A stretch of 64,000 nucleotides of DNA from Scenedesmus sp. ARA3. Lineage: Eukaryota > Chlorophyta > Chlorophyceae > Sphaeropleales > Scenedesmaceae. Numbering within the stretch: the first letter of the stretch is position 1; each line of letters begins with the position of its first letter. A program made the translations under genes and the position numbers. Below are positions 58,601-64,000 of this stretch, piece after piece. Below the pieces are notes generated by a model that made no database searches, was not told where the DNA came from, and saw nothing but the letters and a program-made list of their open reading frames with translations. The stretch spans positions 1 to 64,000 of the forward strand of contig RWJK01001770.1 of NCBI GenBank assembly GCA_004335835.1, given 5' to 3'.

Positions 58601-60917
58601 CTCCCCCACCTCTGCCATATCACGCACCAGCTGCGTCTGTTGGTTGTGTGTCGCAGTTGACCCGCAGCAGATGTGTAGGACGGCAGGGCAAAAAATAGGA
58701 AATGTCAGCCAGTGGACAGCATACTGGCAGCTTAGCAGCGGCTGACAGAGTCCAGCAGCAAAGCATGGGCGCTGGGAAACTGTACACAGTACAGCCAATT
58801 CCACGCAGCACCTGCCTCTTACACCTGTTGCAGGAACTTCACCAAAACCTTGCCAACAACCATCATATGCTACAAGCAGTCTAGCGCCCCAACCTGCCAC
58901 AAGTTGAACACGGTCCAGGCAATGGCGCAACACACATCAAAGGTTGTATGCAGCCCACCCACCTGCAGTGCCACATCGCTGCCCACAAAGCTGAGCGCCA
59001 CCTGCCACAGCCGCTTGCCAACCAGCCGGGCCAGGCTGCGCTGCCTGTACAGGCTCTCTATGTTGCGGAACTCTGCCGTGAGCCCCAGCACGCGCACTGC
59101 ACGCGCAGCAGGCTTCAGGCGGTCTTGCGCGACGCAGGCCTCCACAAACAGGATCTGTGTGCACAACAAGCGATCAAGGCGGGCAGCATACACCAGGCAG
59201 GCGTTAGATCATGGCAGACATAGCAGACCAGATTTAAGCCCTGTGGAAGCAGAATAACTTGGAAACTGCCGCCTGGGCGTGCAGTGAAGCAACTACACCG
59301 TGCTGTGACAGCACGTAGCGCCTCGCAGTTGCAAGCACAGGCTGCAGCTTGCTGCTGGTGCTGCAGCTCAGCCTGGTCTCAGCCAGCACCTCAGCCAGCA
59401 CCGCCTGCTGTCGCCTGCTACCCCTTCTCCACACGCACCTGGTAGTCCCTGCCCAGTGCTGCCACCCACTGCTGGGCCAGGTTGTCCTGGCCATCAGCCA
59501 CCAGCTGTGCAATGACCTCTGGCTTATCAATGGCCTCATCCAGGCCCTGCAGGAAAGAAACAGCACGCAGCGTGCAGGCAGCATGCGCAGGTATACGTCA
59601 CACAGTGTTTGAGCAGCAGTATCAGCTGCAGCAGGATGCGCCGCACTAAGCACGGCGGCGGTGCTGCCTTGGTTGCCGCATGGGCCAGAAGGAGGTGCAT
59701 CACGTTGCAATGCAGCGCAACAAAGGTGCTGTGCAGCAGTTAGCACATAGCTCTGACGTGCCACTTCGGCAGACCACACGCATTGTTGGCATGCAAATAC
59801 ATTCAGCGATTGAAAGCTGGATTTGCTGCTGTTGGCCTTGCAAGCCACCAATACGTCTACTGCATCTCTCATTACAACTGTAGGGTCTATGCACTCATAC
59901 AAAGTCAACCACAAACATGCCATCACACGATCGCAAGCACTGTTCGCCAATCCAGCATGCAAGCGCACCTCGAACTGCATCAGCAGGTGCACTGCCGCTT
60001 TGTAGCTGCTCTGGCTGGTCAGCATCTGCTGCACTGCCGCTGTCAGCAGCTGCCAGTCGCTCACGTCCTCGCGCGTCAGCTTGAAGATGGCAGCAACCTG
60101 TGCCATACACGTGATCAAGTATGCAGCATCATATTAAGGCCAGACTGAGCATGCAAGACAAGCAGGTAACAGGCATGTGCGATCTTGCCGGAGCACGTTG
60201 GTTGCTGCAGCCAGCCTGCTGTTGATAGCACTGCGGCGGCAGCAGCAGCAGCAGCACAGAAACAGGATGCTGACAGACAAAGCGCTGCGCAATAGCCCTC
60301 CTGCAGAACACTGGCATGTAGAGCAATCATTGAAGCATCTACAGAAGCATGCGTGTCTGCAGGAACTGAGCCAGGCGGTTGCTGCGGCAGCAGCCCCACC
60401 TTTGCGGCTAGCTTGGCATCTGCTGGTGTGCAGTAGGCAGTGAACAGCTGCACTGCTGTGCTCCTGGCCTGCTTTCCTGCAGCCTTGGCTGCTTCTGGCT
60501 GTATCAGCTCCAGCAGCAGGTGCTTCAGGCCAGCAGACAGCTCGCCTATGTGCTGCTGGCAGTACAGCAAGCACCGCAGGACATACACAACTGCGGCGCT
60601 GGCCTGCAAGCAGACCAGGGGCGAGAATCAGTGCTACAAAACCTAGCAATGCTTCTGTTAGTGAATCCACTGCTTGCTGCTGCATCTTAACACCAGATGG
60701 CAAGAGCCGACCAGTTCTGTGTGCTGATGCTGAAGGCAAGCTGCGTGCAGCAAGTTTGCCTGGTTACCTGCTGGCCCTGGCTGCATACTGCAGGTGCCAA
60801 GGCTTTTAATGCTTCCTTAAAGTTGTGATCTTGCAGCTTCTGGTCCAGCAGCTGCACGAACTGTGCGTGGGACTCATCCCCAACTTGAAGCAGCTCAACC
60901 AAAACAGCAGCATCCAT
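52262..60917 (-). CDS. DEDDy 3'-5' exonuclease - YbaK deacylase - Mut7-C RNase fusion, about 1163 aa
   Basis: Eighteen exons read 60917-60768, 60603-60400, 60097-59969, 59546-59439, 59154-58963, 58630-58331, 58010-57762, 57499-57427, 57128-56956, 56586-56274, 55986-55906, 55591-55452, 54879-54795, 54561-53909, 53609-53403, 53179-53052, 52802-52665 and 52430-52262. They sum to 3492 nt with every phase matching. A helical N-terminus (about 260 aa) as in mut-7/EXD3 precedes an RNase D-like domain with complete DEDDy residues: VGLDVEWKPS, GLTGDLAKL and YAALDAF. A YbaK/ProX-type domain follows: AVAKTMALLV with the family Lys, GDQRIDL, LAALLGVSRRAVRMAP and GGIPPIGH. It is split by an insert of about 110 aa rich in Ala/Gln before LFLQCGSDAVIQLSFEQLL. 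Mut7-C comes last: RFLVDSMLGRLCRWLRALG, LFLTRDTKLA and zinc pairs CSVC and CGNC. It probably acts on RNA or tRNA; the substrate is unknown. The linker junction at 56956/56586 is the least certain. Confidence 0.8.
54197..54298 (-). repeat. 51-bp tandem repeat (x2) in coding sequence
   Basis: Two copies encode the 17-residue units GGIHDNGAAAAGSARAA and GGIHDNAAAAAGSATAA within the low-complexity insertion of the YbaK domain. Confidence 0.8.
55598..55648. repeat. (CAG/CTG)17 microsatellite at intron end
   Basis: Seventeen trinucleotide units lie just upstream, on the gene strand, of the acceptor for the exon 55591-55452. On that strand they read CTG, so they replace the pyrimidine tract. Confidence 0.8.
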
Positions 60918-61997
60918 GCTGCTGGTGCTCTGCTCAGCTGCTCAGCAACCGTTGATCAGTTGAATGCAGTTCAATTGCAACTCGCGCGGAAAGATCACGA
61001 GCTGATCAAAGTCGCGAGCTGATCAAGTCACGAACAGAGGTACACTACAGTCGACACATATCGCACTTGTGGATAACGCCTGCACTTGAAAACCTAAGTT
61101 TAAGGCCACAGTGACGTGTTCAAGGCTTCGTCGTGACACCCGCAGCAGGAAAGCTGCCTAGATGTCATCTCAACGACCGTTCAACTCCCACTGGGAGTGG
61201 CACGGGGCTGGCCAGCAGAGGACCCAGCAGCACTTTGTACTCCTTTATCCACCCCAGTGTGTCTTACACATTGTTTCATGATTGGCATTGAGTCGTAGCT
61301 GCACAGGTTCTGCGTGAAAGTCGCAGAGTACTTGCAGGACCCCATGTCCTATGTTCTGCATGATGCTGGTAGGGTTATGCCGGCACACCAGGGGCTCCCC
61401 ACAATGGTGGTGCTGCTGCAGCCACACTGTTGCCAGCAAAACCCAAAGTTCCACCACACCAAGCCAGGCTCAGGCAGTGCGTCCGGACTTAATGTGTAAA
61501 TCCAGGCAGGTACGTTACAGCAGGTGCGGCAAGCCACTTGATGATGGGGCCCATCGTCAGAACGCGATCATGGGCCGATAAGCACACATATCAATGCACT
61601 TCAACACCACGCCTGCCACCTTGAACTGCCTGGACTGCAATTAACTCTCGTTGGCTGCCTGATCTCAAGCTCCAGCCTAGGCTGCTGATATCACCAAAAG
61701 CTGTGCCTTTACTATTCAACACAATGTTTTGAAATGTACTGCAATTGTACTGCAGTGATCAAGGTGAGGGATGTCTTAAACCAAAGGGCAGGCAACAAGC
61801 CTGCTACTGGTCCAAACGAGTTGTTGCGCCAACCACACTGCTGGTGACGAAATGACCTGTCCCCACACTCGTCACACCTCACTAACATGGCAATAAACCC
61901 TGGACTGTATGTTGGATATACAGCCCTGCCAGCAGGCTAGCTTGCAACATGGCTGCTGCTGCTGTCACCCTATCTTGTGACCCGAGAAGATGCTCAC
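60918..61997. other. Intergenic: promoter of the fusion gene, 3' flank of the DUF3638-type gene
   Basis: About 1.1 kb lie between two minus-strand genes. There are no convincing exons. TGTAA motifs on the minus strand occur at 61514-61518 and 61264-61268. Confidence 0.4.
61514..61518 (-). terminator. TGTAA poly(A) signal candidate (DUF3638-type gene)
   Basis: The first minus-strand TGTAA after the stop at 61998, about 480 bp downstream. Confidence 0.25.
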
Positions 61998-63971
61998 TCA
62001 CTCAGGCTGAGTGGCAGGCAGCTGCTGGTTACATGCGCGGTCCAGGTCGCTGCGCGCCAGCAGGTGCAGCCTGCCCCTCCACGCAAGCAGCTCCTGAGCG
62101 GCCCCCCTCTTGCCTGTCACCAGCCCATGCAGCTGCTCGCGCTGGCCAAGGCTGCCGTACATCACAGCGCCAGCAAACAGCTGCACGCTCACCAGCAGAT
62201 CAACAGGCACCAGGGATGCCAGCTGTTCTGGGGGAGGTATGACAGCTACATCACGCCTGCTTGATGCTGTCAGCGCAGTTGCCAGAAGCAGCTGCTGTGG
62301 GGCACCATTGGGGCCAGCTGGCTCTGGGGCTGCTGCTGTTGCTGCTGTGTTCCTGCTGTCAGCTGTGCTGGACTCTGCGCAGGCAAGCCTGAGGTAGGGT
62401 AGGCTCAGCAGCAAGTTAGGCCGGGAGCCTGATGCTGCATGCGGCTTGCTAGCAGCGGCTGCCCATGCCTCGCTCTGCACTGCGTCTGCCTCCCTCTCTG
62501 ACAGCAGCAGCAGCTCCTGGCTGGCAGGGAACAGCAGCAGCGCCCCCACAGGTCGCAAGTAGTCCCGCAACCCTGGTGACACAGTTGCGCAGCTGATGCT
62601 TTGCAGGAAGTTGTGGGACACCCACGCCTTGGCAGACCAGGCAACCGCCCCTACACCCCCCTCTGCTCCCACCTTCAGTACCGCCTGGGGCAGCTGCAGC
62701 ATCTGACACCCTGCCTGCTGCAGGGCACTGGCGCTGCTAGCTGTGAGGGCGCTGCGCCAGGCCCAGCTCGCCTCTGCTGCTGCTGTGGCTGCAGGGACCT
62801 GCACTTCACGCTCGGTTTCCTCCTCTTCCTCCTGCTGAAGCTCCCGCTCACATTCCTCATCTGTGCCCTGGCCAGCCAGCACAGTATGGCCCTGGCCCAG
62901 CCCACTGAACCGCTGCAGTACAGAGTGGATGCTGACAGCAGCTCCCATGTTGCCGCATCCTGCACCATTGCCGCTGCTGCTGCTGCTGCTGCTGCCACCG
63001 TTGCTGGCGCTGCTAGCCACGGCCGCATGCATTGCAGCGTGTGCTGTGCAGTGCGCAGCAGCAGCCTGCAGCAGCTGAGGCACGGGCTCATGCACCTTGC
63101 GCCCAGCATACAACTCGTCCACAGACAGCCGCTCCGGCAACACACAGCCCTGCGGGGCACCCCTGTACGTTGCTGCTAACTGCATGCCCTGCTGTGCTGC
63201 CTCCGCTATGCCTTCCAATGTGGCGTCCACTGTGTTGGCCATGACCCAGCTCAGCACAGCACGCATCTCCGGCGCCTGTGCTGCTGCTGCTGTGGGCTTT
63301 GGTAATGGTGCCTGTTTGCCCAAGGAGGATCTGCCGGCTGCTGCTGCTGCTATCTTGCTGCTAATGTCAGGCAGCCCCATCAGCAGCAGCGTCTGGCCCC
63401 GATCTAGCTGCCTGAGCCGGCCTGCCGCCTGCATCAGCTTGTCTTTCTGCATGCCTGCTGACAGAGTCAGCAAGCCCACAGCCCCCTGGCGCAGCTTGAG
63501 GTCGGCGCCCCTGCAGCATCAAAGACACGGCAGCAATGCACATGGGTGTCATCGTGGCAGTCGCCAATCGCCATACCGCGTTTACAGACTGATCTGTAAT
63601 ACTTTTGGCTGAATAAATTGCACAGGTGCATTGGTGGCGAGCTACTTACACCCATCACAACACATGTGTCTGGACCGACCGCATGTTGCATCCAGACTGA
63701 TGTCAATAAAGGTTGCATTGCCGTGTACTGACTGCTTCGCCTGTGCTGCCACAGCTGCACACACCCACGTGCACGCCCAATGCCCACGCACCTGCAGCGT
63801 GCGTCATCAAACAGTGCCAGTGTGTCTGCCTCAGCCGGGTGTGAGGAGGCCTTGGGGGCAATGCGGCCCACAGGGTCCAGGATCACCCAGCAGCCAGCAG
63901 TAGAGCAGAAGTATGTCACGCCCTGGTAGCGGCCGGGCGGCATGTGGGCCATGATGTACTCCGCAGCAAAC
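61998..63971 (-). CDS. DUF3638/DUF3645-type large protein, C-terminal part (runs off window)
   Basis: Two exons are visible, 63971-63792 and 63510-61998 (TGA at 61998-62000). They join in phase to give ...LFDDARCR-GADLKLRQGAVGLLTL... The stretch MQKDKLMQAAGRLRQLDRGQ is the conserved C-terminal signature I associate with very large eukaryotic DUF3638/DUF3645 proteins. It resembles the last motif of a helicase-like fold, but the activity is unknown. Upstream, GRYQGVTYFCSTAGCWVIL also fits. The last 400 or so residues are lower in complexity, with Ser/Gly, Glu (EEEEETE) and Ala/Gln runs. They may be lineage-specific. The N-terminal bulk of the protein, typically over 2000 residues, lies beyond the right edge. 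Confidence 0.55.
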
Positions 63972-64000
63972 CTGCAAGCAACAGCACACAACCGTGTGTG

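Noticed and set aside
63631..63903. 90-codon plus-strand open frame
   Set aside because: Antisense to the exon and intron of the DUF3638-type gene; no independent support.

Overview
This is nuclear DNA from a green alga (Chlorophyta). The genes are intron-rich with GT-AG junctions. The exon and intron sequence is full of CAG/CTG trinucleotide tracts encoding poly-Ala and poly-Gln. Several genes have TGTAA, the chlorophyte poly(A) signal, downstream of the stop. The gene content includes a photosystem I antenna protein, a plastid ketoacyl-ACP synthase, a lumenal FKBP and a cilium-type CFAP97-like gene. The style fits Chlorophyceae (Chlamydomonadales/Sphaeropleales, for example a Scenedesmus/Tetradesmus relative); that placement is inference. 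No virus, CRISPR, rRNA or tRNA was recognised.

Layout. 0.2-1.0 kb (+): 3' end of an EGF-like secreted or membrane protein. 2.4-2.9 kb: a candidate inverted-repeat element. 11.5-4.1 kb (-): a nine-exon, about 1532-aa protein with three copies of an unrecognised module and a C-terminal SAM domain. 15.5-12.5 kb (-): LHCI antenna gene. 16.7-21.1 kb (+): CASTOR/POLLUX-type ion channel. 21.9-26.0 kb (+): plastid KAS (FabF type) whose introns carry partial copies of its own exons. 27.9-26.8 kb (-): CTR copper transporter. 30.8-28.1 kb (-): atypical membrane-anchored NAD-epimerase-like protein. 31.5-33.4 kb (+): tentative unknown gene. 33.7-35.6 kb (+): thylakoid-lumen FKBP. 36.3-41.8 and 42.8-48.2 kb (+): tandem Pmp/beta-helix multi-TM surface proteins, the first with a frameshift in a G10 run. 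52.0-50.2 kb (-): CFAP97-like gene. 60.9-52.3 kb (-): an 18-exon gene joining a DEDDy 3'-5' exonuclease, a YbaK aminoacyl-tRNA deacylase and a Mut7-C RNase. 64.0-62.0 kb (-): C-terminal part of a DUF3638/DUF3645-type protein running off the right edge.

The genes are mostly independent housekeeping, photosynthetic and surface loci rather than one pathway. The most unusual items are the exonuclease-YbaK-Mut7-C fusion, the three-module SAM protein, the self-derived exon fragments in the KAS gene and the tandem Pmp-like pair. Exon models were built by hand from splice consensus, phase agreement and family resemblance. For most complete models the exon lengths sum to a multiple of three, which supports them.
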